A DNA stretch of 64,000 bases, taken from assembly GCF_008728965.1 (NCBI RefSeq), contig NZ_VSMC01000015.1:1-64000 (forward strand), written 5' to 3'. This document shows, one piece after another, positions 56,128 through 63,664 of this stretch. Source of the DNA: Heminiphilus faecis (GTDB lineage Bacteria > Bacteroidota > Bacteroidia > Bacteroidales > Muribaculaceae). The notes beneath the pieces are model-generated. The model did no database searches, had not been told where the DNA came from, and worked only from the letters and a program-made list of their open reading frames with translations. A program made the translations under genes and the position numbers. The first letter of the stretch is position 1; the number at the start of each line of letters is the position of its first letter.

Positions 56128-56260
56128 GCGAATTAATTTAAAATTTACATACATAAATTTCGACTTTTTTTCATAAATTTATCAACACCGCAGAAACATC
56201 GCTACTACAGCTGGTTTTGAGCATTTTCAATCCGTGGCTTCAAATATTTACAATTGTAAA

Positions 56261-56950
56261 TTACTTCAGGGCGACCAGTATTTTTGTCAGCTCCTCCACA
56301 CCTTTTCCTGCGCCTGTTTTCAGTACTGTGACTCCGGGCGGTACGCTTGCCGGATTGGGGTCTATGTAAAATACAGGTACCCCCGGTCGCACATAATGTA
56401 GTAACCCGGCCGCAGGATATACATTAAGCGAAGTGCCGATGATGACGAATATGTCGGCTTGGCTAACCAGTTTCGTGGCTGGCTCAAAGCACGGAACCGC
56501 CTCTTGAAAAAATACAATATGAGGCCTTACGTGATGACCGTTTATAATTGTGTCAGGAGTAGTGTCGAGAGAATCGGACTCCAATTCATATATTTGTGTG
56601 TCATTGTCAATGGCTCGGACCTTCATCAACTCGCCGTGCAGATGAAGCACATGCTTGCTGCCTGCACGTTCGTGAAGATCATCGACATTCTGTGTGATGA
56701 TATAAGTGTCAAACCATTCTTCAAGTTTGACAAGTCCTTTATGGCCGGCATTTGGCTGTGCCTTCATCAAGTCATGTCGGCGGGCATTATAGAAATTGTG
56801 TACAAGGGCCGGATTTCTTTCAAATCCCTCAGCACTTGCCACATCCATTACCGGATACTGCTCCCAGAGTCCTCCGCTGTCACGAAAAGTTGATATACCG
56901 CTTTCGGCACTCATGCCTGCGCCAGTAGAGATAACAAGTTTTTTTCTCAT
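56261..56950 (-). CDS. cobB: Sir2-family NAD-dependent protein deacylase (zinc-less, class III-like)
   Basis: 229 residues from the ATG at 56950, which begins the Rossmann segment MRKKLVISTGAGMSAESGIS; the longer frame runs back into tRNA-Phe. GAGMSAESGISTFRD and TQNVDDLHERAG bind NAD, and the catalytic His is in LHLHGEL. YNARR gives the Tyr-x-x-Arg signature that reads acidic acyl groups (succinyl, malonyl), so desuccinylase activity is likely. After the catalytic His the four zinc Cys seen in most sirtuins are missing. Acts in the cytoplasm on acyl-lysines. Confidence 0.9.
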   Translation of the reverse strand: MRKKLVISTGAGMSAESGISTFRDSGGLWEQYPVMDVASAEGFERNPALVHNFYNARRHDLMKAQPNAGHKGLVKLEEWFDTYIITQNVDDLHERAGSKHVLHLHGELMKVRAIDNDTQIYELESDSLDTTPDTIINGHHVRPHIVFFQEAVPCFEPATKLVSQADIFVIIGTSLNVYPAAGLLHYVRPGVPVFYIDPNPASVPPGVTVLKTGAGKGVEELTKILVALK

Positions 56951-57094
56951 ACCAAACTGTTTTATTATATATCGCAAGTTACAAAAAATAAAACAATCCG
57001 GGCGAAATATTGTCAAATTACAGAAATTAAATAAGCTTAAACTGCTGAAATACAGTGATGTCAATTTTTGTCCTATAAAAAAGAGGCAAAAAAA

Positions 57095-57125
57095 TTGCAT
57101 AAACAAAAAAAACATCTTAACTTTG
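57095..57125 (+). promoter_or_regulatory. Promoter of tRNA-Phe
   Basis: TTG (57095-57097), 20 nt, TAACTTTG (57118-57125), a full consensus match 20 bp before the tRNA. Confidence 0.8.
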
Positions 57126-57144
57126 CATCGCAAAAACGCAGAAA

Positions 57145-57217
57145 GGTGCCATAGCTCAGTTGGTAGAGCAAAGGACTGAAAATCCTTGTGTCCCCGGTTC
57201 GATTCCTGGTGGCACCA
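57145..57217 (+). tRNA. tRNA-Phe (anticodon GAA)
   Basis: 73-nt cloverleaf: acceptor GGTGCCA with TGGCACC, D-arm GCTCAGTTGGTAGAGC, anticodon stem AAGGA/TCCTT with loop CTGAAAA, T-loop GTTCGATTC. No encoded CCA. Its 3' end faces a recombinase gene 211 bp away, so it is probably the insertion target of the second element. Confidence 0.95.
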
Positions 57218-57227
57218 CCTCAATGAT

Positions 57228-57269
57228 GAAACTCAGTTTACCCTGTATAGTATGGGTCAACTGAGTTTC
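57228..57269 (+). terminator. Hairpin after tRNA-Phe
   Basis: GAAACTCAGTT (57228-57238) pairs perfectly with AACTGAGTTTC (57259-57269), with inner ACCC/GGGT pairing. Followed by TATTTT. Confidence 0.65.
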
Positions 57270-57339
57270 TATTTTAATAGCTGATTATCTTGGGGTTAGC
57301 CTTCCCTAAGTTCTGTCAATACCCTGTATAGTTTGGGGT
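57239..57339 (+). repeat. Direct repeat TACCCTGTATAGT beside the recombinase gene
   Basis: TACCCTGTATAGTATGGGT (57239-57257) and TACCCTGTATAGTTTGGGGT (57320-57339): 13 identical bases, one mismatch, then TGGG, 81 bp apart. Both arms are also short palindromes (ACCC/GGGT). Candidate recombinase-binding sites (inference). Confidence 0.6.
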
Positions 57340-57428
57340 ATTTTCGCAGTGTTGTGGCTTAGACCAGTCAGTGATGTGCATATTTTGTGACAGACGAAAC
57401 GTCATCACTAACTGATTAAAGCAACGTA

Positions 57429-58691
57429 ATGATTACAATCAACTATCAGATGTTCGGAACCAAAGGGTTCCAACTCAGATTGAGGCTCTATCAGGACGGC
57501 GAGACGAAGTTTATCAACGTCACCAAAATGCTGAAAGGAGCCATCCAGAAGAAACACTGGAACCAGAAGAAGCAGCTCTTTATCCCAAGCTGCCCCTTCA
57601 GCGATGAGAACAATGCCATACTCGTTCAGTTCCGACAGAAGTTCGATGAAATGGCTATAAACTGGACCGGCAGTGTTTTTGGTATGATCGCTGCTATGGA
57701 AACAGCCACAGAGCCCGTCAGGAAGGCTCTTACGGTCTCAGAGTTCATCCAGTATGTAGTTGACCAGCTCAACAAAAACAAGCACGCAGACGGCTCAGGA
57801 AAGGGCAGTTTTGAGAACTACCTGAAATGTGACAAGAGACTTCAGGAGTTCTGCAAGGCTAAGAAGATTAAATACTCCAAGCTCCTAATTACTGAGATTA
57901 ATGCCGCTTTCGTGAACAACGTCTTTGAATGGGTCGAGCGCGCGCGTAAAGGCACGGGAATGTGTTATGTCTCAAAGATCCTGCACTCATTGATTATGAA
58001 AGCCGACAAAGAGGGGTATCTGAAAGCTGAGGACTTCAAAAAATGCAACTGGTTCAAGAAACCCAGTTCCAGCTCTCAGAAGTTTCATACACTGACTGAA
58101 GAACAATGCCAGAAGTTTACCACCCTGGACTTATCTTCAATATCAAAATCTCCACTCAATGAGTTGTACCGGGATTTCTGTCTCTTCATTCTTTATACCG
58201 GCCAGTCAGCTTGTGACGCGATAGCACTTCGGTATTCTGACATCAAAAAGATAGGTGGTATAAGCCACTTTGTCTTTAATCGCAGAAAGATTGCTGAGAA
58301 GCAAGCGGTACCCTGCTCTGTTCCAATCAATACAGAGCTTGACCGCATTATGTTACGGTGGAAAAGATTAGCCAAGGACGGCTATATATTTCCGATACGC
58401 AACAAGGAGAAGTTGAAAACTCAGACCACCAATAATGGTGACATAAAACACTTTATAGGGAATTTGAACAACTGGCTCAAAAAAGTCGGTAAGGCACTGG
58501 GTTGTTCTTTTCCGCTGCACACCTACACTTTCCGGCATACAGCGATAACACATTATATAAGTAAGGGTGTGCCGGTCATATATGTGTCGAATATGATGGG
58601 CACCAGTATAGAGAACTGTGAGAAGATCTACTACAACAATCAAGGTGACACTGCCAGCCGGAATAAGGTGTTGGCAGCGATGAAGTTCTAA
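57429..58691 (+). CDS. Divergent tyrosine recombinase of the tRNA-Phe element
   Basis: 420 residues. An N-terminal arm-type domain (GFQLRLRLYQDGETKFIN) and SAM-like core-binding domain (about 98-205, VSEFIQYVVDQLNKNKHADG) precede a catalytic domain with an unusual set of residues. The usual TGLR block reads TGQSACDA (Ser for Arg), the HxxR block reads YTFRHTAITHY (Tyr366 in the His place, Arg369 kept), the LGH block reads MMGTS (Thr for His), and the final Tyr is in KIYYNN. The overall fold is still clear. It is convergent with the small genes that follow and separated from them by a terminator. Confidence 0.88.
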   Translation: MITINYQMFGTKGFQLRLRLYQDGETKFINVTKMLKGAIQKKHWNQKKQLFIPSCPFSDENNAILVQFRQKFDEMAINWTGSVFGMIAAMETATEPVRKALTVSEFIQYVVDQLNKNKHADGSGKGSFENYLKCDKRLQEFCKAKKIKYSKLLITEINAAFVNNVFEWVERARKGTGMCYVSKILHSLIMKADKEGYLKAEDFKKCNWFKKPSSSSQKFHTLTEEQCQKFTTLDLSSISKSPLNELYRDFCLFILYTGQSACDAIALRYSDIKKIGGISHFVFNRRKIAEKQAVPCSVPINTELDRIMLRWKRLAKDGYIFPIRNKEKLKTQTTNNGDIKHFIGNLNNWLKKVGKALGCSFPLHTYTFRHTAITHYISKGVPVIYVSNMMGTSIENCEKIYYNNQGDTASRNKVLAAMKF

Positions 58692-58693
58692 AG

Positions 58694-58726
58694 AATGGGG
58701 GCGGTCAATTAATGACTACCCCCATT
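58694..58726. terminator. Bidirectional terminator between converging genes
   Basis: AATGGGGG (58694-58701) pairs with CCCCCATT (58719-58726), with inner GTCA/TGAC pairing. It lies exactly between the recombinase stop and the stop of the facing gene at 58729. Confidence 0.75.
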
Positions 58727-58728
58727 TC

Positions 58729-59112
58729 TCATTTGTTCGGTCGTTGGAAAGTGTATTGTATATTACAATCCTGACAGTGGTTGCGGAAGATTTTGAATGT
58801 CTTATCAAATTGACGCTGGACGGCTCTTCGCACTTTTCTTGTGTTGCCGGGTGCATGATACTCCTCAATGAGACCATTCAGTTTATCAGCAAGCCGACAA
58901 GCCGTTTTCCACGCTGGATTACCAAAGAATAAGTCTTTTGCTGCCTGATTCATCAAAGGCAATTTGACATCGCACTCAAAGTAATATGAATTGCAAATAT
59001 TGACTGAAGAAGTATCGTTATCACAGCACTCCATTTTAGTAGTGCCATTGATAATTTCGGTTTCTTCTCCAGTCTCCATGTTGCGAAAATACATCTTTTT
59101 ACTGGTCATCAT
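58729..59112 (-). CDS. Hypothetical element protein
   Basis: 127 residues, no recognised family. Four Cys lie in two pairs (CCDND and, at the C terminus, CQDC), and the C-terminal half is strongly basic (GNTRKVRRAVQRQFDKTFKIFRNHC), which suggests nucleic-acid or metal binding (inference). Two ATG codons stand in tandem at the start. Last gene of a minus-strand run of small genes typical of a phage early region. Confidence 0.65.
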   Translation of the reverse strand: MMTSKKMYFRNMETGEETEIINGTTKMECCDNDTSSVNICNSYYFECDVKLPLMNQAAKDLFFGNPAWKTACRLADKLNGLIEEYHAPGNTRKVRRAVQRQFDKTFKIFRNHCQDCNIQYTFQRPNK

Positions 59113-59137
59113 TGTGAAGAACCTGTCAGACGGATTT

Positions 59138-59596
59138 TCATTCAGCTTCTGAAACGATTACCCAGTCCTCAGCAAGCACATCAGTCTGGGAAGCAAGCCA
59201 GCCGGTGAGTATCTGGTGCTGGGCAGTGAACATGCAGATAGTGCCAGCAGCCTCGATAGTGCCGCCATTGTCATCGGCCAGCTTTTTCAGCATAGGATCT
59301 TTACACCATTCGGATTTGACGGTGGCTGCTGGTTTGAGCCAGAGGAACATCCCCTTACCGTTCCAGCCCTTACGGGCCACTTTAGCACCGGCTTTGAGTG
59401 CTCTGATTGCATCGCCGAAGTCCATAGTGTCAAGCAGCTGCCAAGCATTTTCGTGACCATAGTCAACAGCAAATGCGATCTGCTTTTCGCACTTTTCTAA
59501 ATCAAGACTGCCCTTACAGCCTTCAACTGCTCTTTTGGCGAAGTCTTTAGCCACGCCTTCGATTGATGGGAATTTTTCGATTTTGATTATCTCCAT
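59138..59596 (-). CDS. Tad2-like (DUF2829) anti-Thoeris protein with N-terminal extension
   Basis: 152 residues from the ATG at 59596, chosen because the upstream 25 codons overlap the neighbouring gene and look non-coding. The C-terminal part (about 60-150) has the DUF2829/Tad2 pattern: MDFGDAIRALKAGAKVARKGW, GMFLWLKPA, then LTGWLASQTDVLAEDWVIV. In known Tad2 proteins this fold forms a sponge that captures the cyclic ADP-ribose-type signal made by Thoeris ThsB, blocking the defence. The first 55 residues (EGVAKDFAKRAVEGCKGSLDLEKCEKQ) are an extra helical part whose role I do not know. Family call is good; activity is inferred. Confidence 0.85.
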   Translation of the reverse strand: MEIIKIEKFPSIEGVAKDFAKRAVEGCKGSLDLEKCEKQIAFAVDYGHENAWQLLDTMDFGDAIRALKAGAKVARKGWNGKGMFLWLKPAATVKSEWCKDPMLKKLADDNGGTIEAAGTICMFTAQHQILTGWLASQTDVLAEDWVIVSEAE

Positions 59597-59645
59597 ATTG
59601 TTTCTTGTGGGTTTTATTAAGCCGCCCAAGGCATTGAGATTTTGA

Positions 59646-59975
59646 TTATATTGAATCCTTATGAAAGTCAATAATATATAGTTCTCCGATGTAATTCACA
59701 TTTTCTGGAGTAGGCTCAATCGTTATCTTAATGAGGCCATTAGCATCTAATCCCTTGGCTATCCCAGAAGCAATATCTTCACGAACCAGCCTATTCATGC
59801 GGTTTGGATCTCGATCATATACATATCTGGGTATTGAGTGCTGCGACATCATTTTCTGGATATCGTGCCTCTCTTCTTTTAGATATGGGATATGCTTCAC
59901 ATCGTATGGAAAGATAGGCTCTAACTTTTCAGCCCATCTTCTCAGAATTTGAGCGATTTTAGTTTTCAGTTTCAT
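59646..59975 (-). CDS. Hypothetical element protein
   Basis: 109 residues: a Lys/Arg-rich amphipathic N terminus (MKLKTKIAQILRRWAEKLEP), a central charged part and a C-terminal beta part (GLIKITIEPTPENVNYIGEL). It is part of the run of tightly packed minus-strand genes, overlapping the next upstream gene by 17 bases. No family recognised. Confidence 0.65.
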   Translation of the reverse strand: MKLKTKIAQILRRWAEKLEPIFPYDVKHIPYLKEERHDIQKMMSQHSIPRYVYDRDPNRMNRLVREDIASGIAKGLDANGLIKITIEPTPENVNYIGELYIIDFHKDSI

Positions 59976-60216
59976 CTTCTTGCTTTTTTAGAGTTGCTGT
60001 AAAAAGAACTTCTCCTTTGGAGTTGGTGACATTGAGTGTATCGGTACCATTCTCTTCACAATATCGTCTAAGATATGCTTCAAAACATCCGATTGCCTCA
60101 TGATCCTCTACCAGCCTTCTATCCTGACTCATCACATCTTTAGACTTTATTTTCTTTGTCAGATAAATGTGACCAGTCAATGCCGCTTTACAGAACACAT
60201 AATCTTTTGCTGCCAT
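59959..60216 (-). CDS. Hypothetical element protein
   Basis: 85 residues, mixed alpha/beta. DRRLVEDHEAIGCFEAYLRRY looks like one long helix and TLNVTNSKGEVLFTATL like a hairpin. It overlaps the downstream gene start and stands 2 bp from the upstream gene. No family recognised. Confidence 0.65.
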   Translation of the reverse strand: MAAKDYVFCKAALTGHIYLTKKIKSKDVMSQDRRLVEDHEAIGCFEAYLRRYCEENGTDTLNVTNSKGEVLFTATLKKQEDETEN

Positions 60217-60218
60217 AG

Positions 60219-60635
60219 TTATTTGGTTTCAAATTTATCACACGCTCTAAGAGAGCATACTGTTGAATAGTATCTATCCGGCCCCTGAGATGGCTTAGGA
60301 TTCATTCGACAAACGGTTGTTGGAATGTACTGATGTTTGAACGCGAGTCCTTCCACGCAATGCTTGCAATCATGGCACCGGATATTGGGAGGGAATTGTG
60401 AACGACGTTCTTTTTCTCGACGTTTTAATTCACTTCTCAACTCTTCGTCAGTGAACTGGGAAAGAGAAACTACTGGAGATATAGGCTTTGAATCTTCTGG
60501 TAGAAATTCTAATTCAGAAGGATAATATTCAGTCTTTGTTGATGTATCAAGCCATGTAGTATTGCCATGATAATCCATATCAGCATACACCTCCACTATT
60601 TCTCCGGTAGAAATGAGTTTAGCTTTCCGTGCCAT
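60219..60635 (-). CDS. Hypothetical protein with C-terminal Cys cluster
   Basis: 138 residues from the ATG at 60635, which lies inside the end of the upstream gene; the longer frame to 60707 would overlap it fully. The N-terminal part (MARKAKLISTGEIVEVYADMDYHGN) resembles a small beta barrel; a Lys/Arg/Glu helix follows (DEELRSELKRREKERR). Four Cys in CHDCKHC, TVCRM and VCSLRAC suggest a zinc site (inference). Confidence 0.68.
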   Translation of the reverse strand: MARKAKLISTGEIVEVYADMDYHGNTTWLDTSTKTEYYPSELEFLPEDSKPISPVVSLSQFTDEELRSELKRREKERRSQFPPNIRCHDCKHCVEGLAFKHQYIPTTVCRMNPKPSQGPDRYYSTVCSLRACDKFETK

Positions 60636-60852
60636 TATTTTGAGTTGTTTGTTTACGTTTAGCTTCCTGTTGAGCGAGAATCTGGCCTTTTGCTTTAATG
60701 AGTGCATCTGCGAGCATATCAGCTAACTCTTGTAGCTGTATAAGCTTTTCGGGAGATTCTTCTTTCAAGTTTTCTTTGTCGACACCTTCAGTGTAATCGT
60801 CGGCCACATCTAAAGTGATAGTGACTGGCCATTTGGTTGCTTGGAATTTCAT
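60619..60852 (-). CDS. Small hypothetical element protein
   Basis: 77 residues from the ATG at 60852, 5 bp after the upstream stop. A beta part (FQATKWPVTITLDVADDY) precedes a long helix (EKLIQLQELADMLADALIKAKGQILAQQ). The end overlaps the next gene. No family recognised. Confidence 0.65.
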   Translation of the reverse strand: MKFQATKWPVTITLDVADDYTEGVDKENLKEESPEKLIQLQELADMLADALIKAKGQILAQQEAKRKQTTQNNGTES

Positions 60853-60856
60853 TGGC

Positions 60857-61048
60857 TTATTTGGAGTTAGAGAGATGATGAGTGTATTCAAAATAAAGTG
60901 AATCCTTTACCATTTCCACACGATATTTTTCAGATTGTTTTTCGGCAGAATGATATGCTAATCCAGCTCCACAAAGGGAACCAAGCCAAAAGAAAACTAT
61001 AGCGGTAGAAAAGAAATACACCCAATATTGTATATGTTTCTTTTTCAT
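60857..61048 (-). CDS. Small single-span membrane protein
   Basis: 63 residues with one membrane helix (about 8-31, YWVYFFSTAIVFFWLGSLCGAGLA) after a Lys-rich start. Overlaps the upstream zinc-ribbon gene by 4 bases. Function unknown; phage inner-membrane accessory proteins often look like this. Confidence 0.65.
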   Translation of the reverse strand: MKKKHIQYWVYFFSTAIVFFWLGSLCGAGLAYHSAEKQSEKYRVEMVKDSLYFEYTHHLSNSK

Positions 61049-61215
61049 TTGTTATTCAATTTAGCGAGTTTAATTTTACTGATGTGACCACATTGACAGC
61101 AATATTCAGCTTCTCCGGTGGAGTCAAAATGGCAAAGTGCATATTTTACTTCTTGGCAGCAAGGACATCGAAGAATAATGGTCTGAGGATATTTGCGAAA
61201 TCTACGGTTACTCAT
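61045..61215 (-). CDS. Small zinc-ribbon protein
   Basis: 56 residues from the ATG at 61215. RCPCCQEVKYALCHF and EAEYCCQCGHI provide two CxxC knuckles, a typical zinc ribbon. The start lies inside the end of the upstream gene. Likely binds nucleic acid or protein (inference). Confidence 0.7.
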   Translation of the reverse strand: MSNRRFRKYPQTIILRCPCCQEVKYALCHFDSTGEAEYCCQCGHISKIKLAKLNNK

Positions 61216-61540
61216 TCCCCTCAGTTTTATTATGTGGTGGAATAGGCATCCAGCGTGTCGGATGTAACAGTCTTCCAGTCTCGGTAAGGTACCAATCCTT
61301 CCCATCATAGTATGCAACCGCATATCCGTGTTCATATGGGTAATCAACCAGCACATCTTCATCTATTGGAGGCGTGTCTGAAGTGTCTCTCCATTGATCG
61401 GAAAGACCGGCCAGATATGCTTCTGCAAGCATCTTTTTTATGTCTTTTATGCCAATAGGCACACCGTTGGTCCCAAAATTGTCAATTACGGATTGAGCAT
61501 AGGTTTGAGCCTTGTCAGTAGTTTTTATTTTCTTTTCCAT
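61208..61540 (-). CDS. DUF551-like phage protein
   Basis: 110 residues. The C-terminal half, QWRDTSDTPPIDEDVLVDY then DWYLTETGRLLHPTRWMPIPP, fits the DUF551 pattern, in which a closing W-x-P-x-P motif is typical. The N-terminal half is helical. DUF551 genes occur mostly in phages and prophages, which supports the nature of the element. Confidence 0.72.
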   Translation of the reverse strand: MEKKIKTTDKAQTYAQSVIDNFGTNGVPIGIKDIKKMLAEAYLAGLSDQWRDTSDTPPIDEDVLVDYPYEHGYAVAYYDGKDWYLTETGRLLHPTRWMPIPPHNKTEGNE

Positions 61541-63422
61541 ATTCTTGGATTTTTATGGTTCCTTTTGTATAGTTGATTATCACAAGACTTTTCTCATACT
61601 TCCAGTATTTCTTCCGAAGTTTATTGAAACAGCGTTTATTCAAGGGAATACCTATTGAATAGTAATGTTGGAGTTCTCTACTTCGAGGGTCAAGTACCTT
61701 ATACTCCGGATTCACATTATCCAAAATCACATTGCCGTAATAAGGCACATAGAGATTCGCGGTATAATTCTGGAATGTGTATGGCAGTTGTTCACGTTTA
61801 ACTTTAAGAATCCCACAAAGTTCTTTATAGGAGTAGATTTTTAACTGAAGATTGACTGGATTCTCGCAATCACATATTACGCAATTTGCCACATGCCACT
61901 CATCTCTAAACTTATTGATATGATAGTTTGTGAGATACTGTTTGGAATATGATGACTTAAAAAGGCTGGTATCGCAGATTTGAATGATGGCATTTCCATT
62001 TGAGGATCCAAAGGTTCTGGCGTTTTCATCTTCTATACACATAAAAACCATGTCTGCTGAGAATACCACTTCATAAAGGTTTTCAACATTGTCAAATAAC
62101 ACTTTATTTAACTTTTCCTCATCAGCTCTCATTCTTTCACGAGTATAGGCTTCATCCAGTAGTTTTTGTTTGTTTCTACGCTGTTCTTCCTTTTGAGACC
62201 ATATAGCAATTTTGCGTATTTCGTCTATAGTACATAGTTCTCCAGCCTCTACATATTGCGTCACAGCCTTGGTAGGATCAATTTTGATAAGCTCAGTGGA
62301 GGTTGGATAGATAATGTTATTTAATCGTTCTTCATTGGCTTCTTTATTGATGTTTATGAAAACATCATCAACATTTTCTAAAGTATTACCGGCACCCAAG
62401 AGTTTAATATTTTCTCCAGCCAAACCAATCATCGTCAGATCAAATTGTTTCATGGGAATGACATTGTATATCAATTCCTCAATTATGAGTTTGATCAAAA
62501 TCTTACTGGTCGGGGGTAGAAAATCCTGTATGGACTTTATGTAAACTTCAGAACTGTTTTCTTTGGCTACGGCTTTTGACTCTTTACGCCATTCCTCAAT
62601 GTGATCCAATAGGCCATAAGGAAGCTGAATATTGTCAAAAGCCTCTTCACGCCATCTATAAGGGTTTCTGGTGTTTTCGCGGAACTGGGGATTGGGCATA
62701 GTCGGTTTGTCTGTAACCAACCATATCTTATCCTTGTATTGGATTGTTATAATGAAGTGAGAGAAAGCCAATTCTCGGTCAATTTTCAAAGCCAGACGCG
62801 CATAGCATATATCCTCTTCCTGGCCTTTATTTGTCCCAATACATAGGTTTATATCATCTGAGATACAAAGTGCATCAGAAATAGAATATGGCGTTGTATG
62901 GCCTATGCTGAGAGTGGTATTGGAAGCATTACCAAAATTATATAACTGGAGTAACTTGGATTGAACAGATTTCTTGGCTGCATCAACCCATTCATAACTA
63001 AACTTATTGAGAAAGTCATCAGTTTTTTCTTCTTCTTTCAGGAGTTCATTATTAAAAAGATATTCCCGAAAATACTTTTTCTCTTCGGCGGCCCATATCA
63101 TGTAATCTTTGAAAATAGTATGAGCTTCTAAAAGAATAGAGCCTAATTCTTTACATTCCCCGATAAGCCTATCAAAATTATGAGAGAGTCTTATCTCAGA
63201 TAAGAAGTTTTTTAAGAATGTTACTTCCTTTTCATAGGCAATGCCATACTCTCCACTCTGAATATTATTATTGATTGCGAAGAGATCTTTAGCATTTATA
63301 TATGTGCCCAATGTCCCTTTGAAAGATGACTGTTCTGTCAATTCTTTCAAATTGCAGCCAGTCATTTTTTCAATAAATTTAAGAATACTGGAAACAATAG
63401 TCTCTAACTCATAATTTTGCAT
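61515..63422 (-). CDS. Large protein of unknown function
   Basis: 635 residues from the ATG at 63422 (upstream 20 codons overlap intergenic sequence before the next gene). I recognise no family. The N-terminal 180 residues are helical and acidic; the middle has beta-rich stretches (YARLALKIDRELAFSHFIITIQYKDKIWLVTDKP); a charged helix with Lys/Arg/Glu repeats lies around 420-460; the C-terminal third is rich in Tyr and Cys (CVICDCENP and LYVPYYGNVILD). No signal peptide, membrane span or nucleotide-binding loop was found. It is by far the longest gene of the element part seen here. Confidence 0.7.
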   Translation of the reverse strand: MQNYELETIVSSILKFIEKMTGCNLKELTEQSSFKGTLGTYINAKDLFAINNNIQSGEYGIAYEKEVTFLKNFLSEIRLSHNFDRLIGECKELGSILLEAHTIFKDYMIWAAEEKKYFREYLFNNELLKEEEKTDDFLNKFSYEWVDAAKKSVQSKLLQLYNFGNASNTTLSIGHTTPYSISDALCISDDINLCIGTNKGQEEDICYARLALKIDRELAFSHFIITIQYKDKIWLVTDKPTMPNPQFRENTRNPYRWREEAFDNIQLPYGLLDHIEEWRKESKAVAKENSSEVYIKSIQDFLPPTSKILIKLIIEELIYNVIPMKQFDLTMIGLAGENIKLLGAGNTLENVDDVFININKEANEERLNNIIYPTSTELIKIDPTKAVTQYVEAGELCTIDEIRKIAIWSQKEEQRRNKQKLLDEAYTRERMRADEEKLNKVLFDNVENLYEVVFSADMVFMCIEDENARTFGSSNGNAIIQICDTSLFKSSYSKQYLTNYHINKFRDEWHVANCVICDCENPVNLQLKIYSYKELCGILKVKREQLPYTFQNYTANLYVPYYGNVILDNVNPEYKVLDPRSRELQHYYSIGIPLNKRCFNKLRKKYWKYEKSLVIINYTKGTIKIQEYGKENKNY

Positions 63423-63433
63423 CGGTAGTAATT

Positions 63434-63664
63434 TTATATTGTTGGAGTATATTTTGGTTCGGGAGGCTCTGGATCTTCCCACTGAGGGTTTCTATGCCCA
63501 TGTATTAGTTCACACATTTTTCGTGCAAAGAACCCTGCTCGATGACACTCACGATTGAAATCCTCATCAAGTGTCCCTTCCATTGCATAAAGAGTTTCAA
63601 GATGCTCTCTTACCTCATCAGCTTCTTTGAGAGTTAAGGATATTCTGTTATTGTCACGCTTCAT
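63434..63664 (-). CDS. Small hypothetical element protein
   Basis: 76 residues from the ATG at 63664 (a GTG lies three codons upstream). A helical N-terminal half (LTLKEADEVREHLETLYAMEG) and a Pro-rich end (PQWEDPEPPEPKYTP). It overlaps the upstream frame by 11 bases. No family recognised. Confidence 0.65.
   Translation of the reverse strand: MKRDNNRISLTLKEADEVREHLETLYAMEGTLDEDFNRECHRAGFFARKMCELIHGHRNPQWEDPEPPEPKYTPTI

Noticed and set aside
57145-57223. Long sirtuin frame extending into tRNA-Phe
   Set aside because: The extra 91 residues are low-complexity and overlap the tRNA; the conserved Rossmann segment begins at the ATG at 56950.
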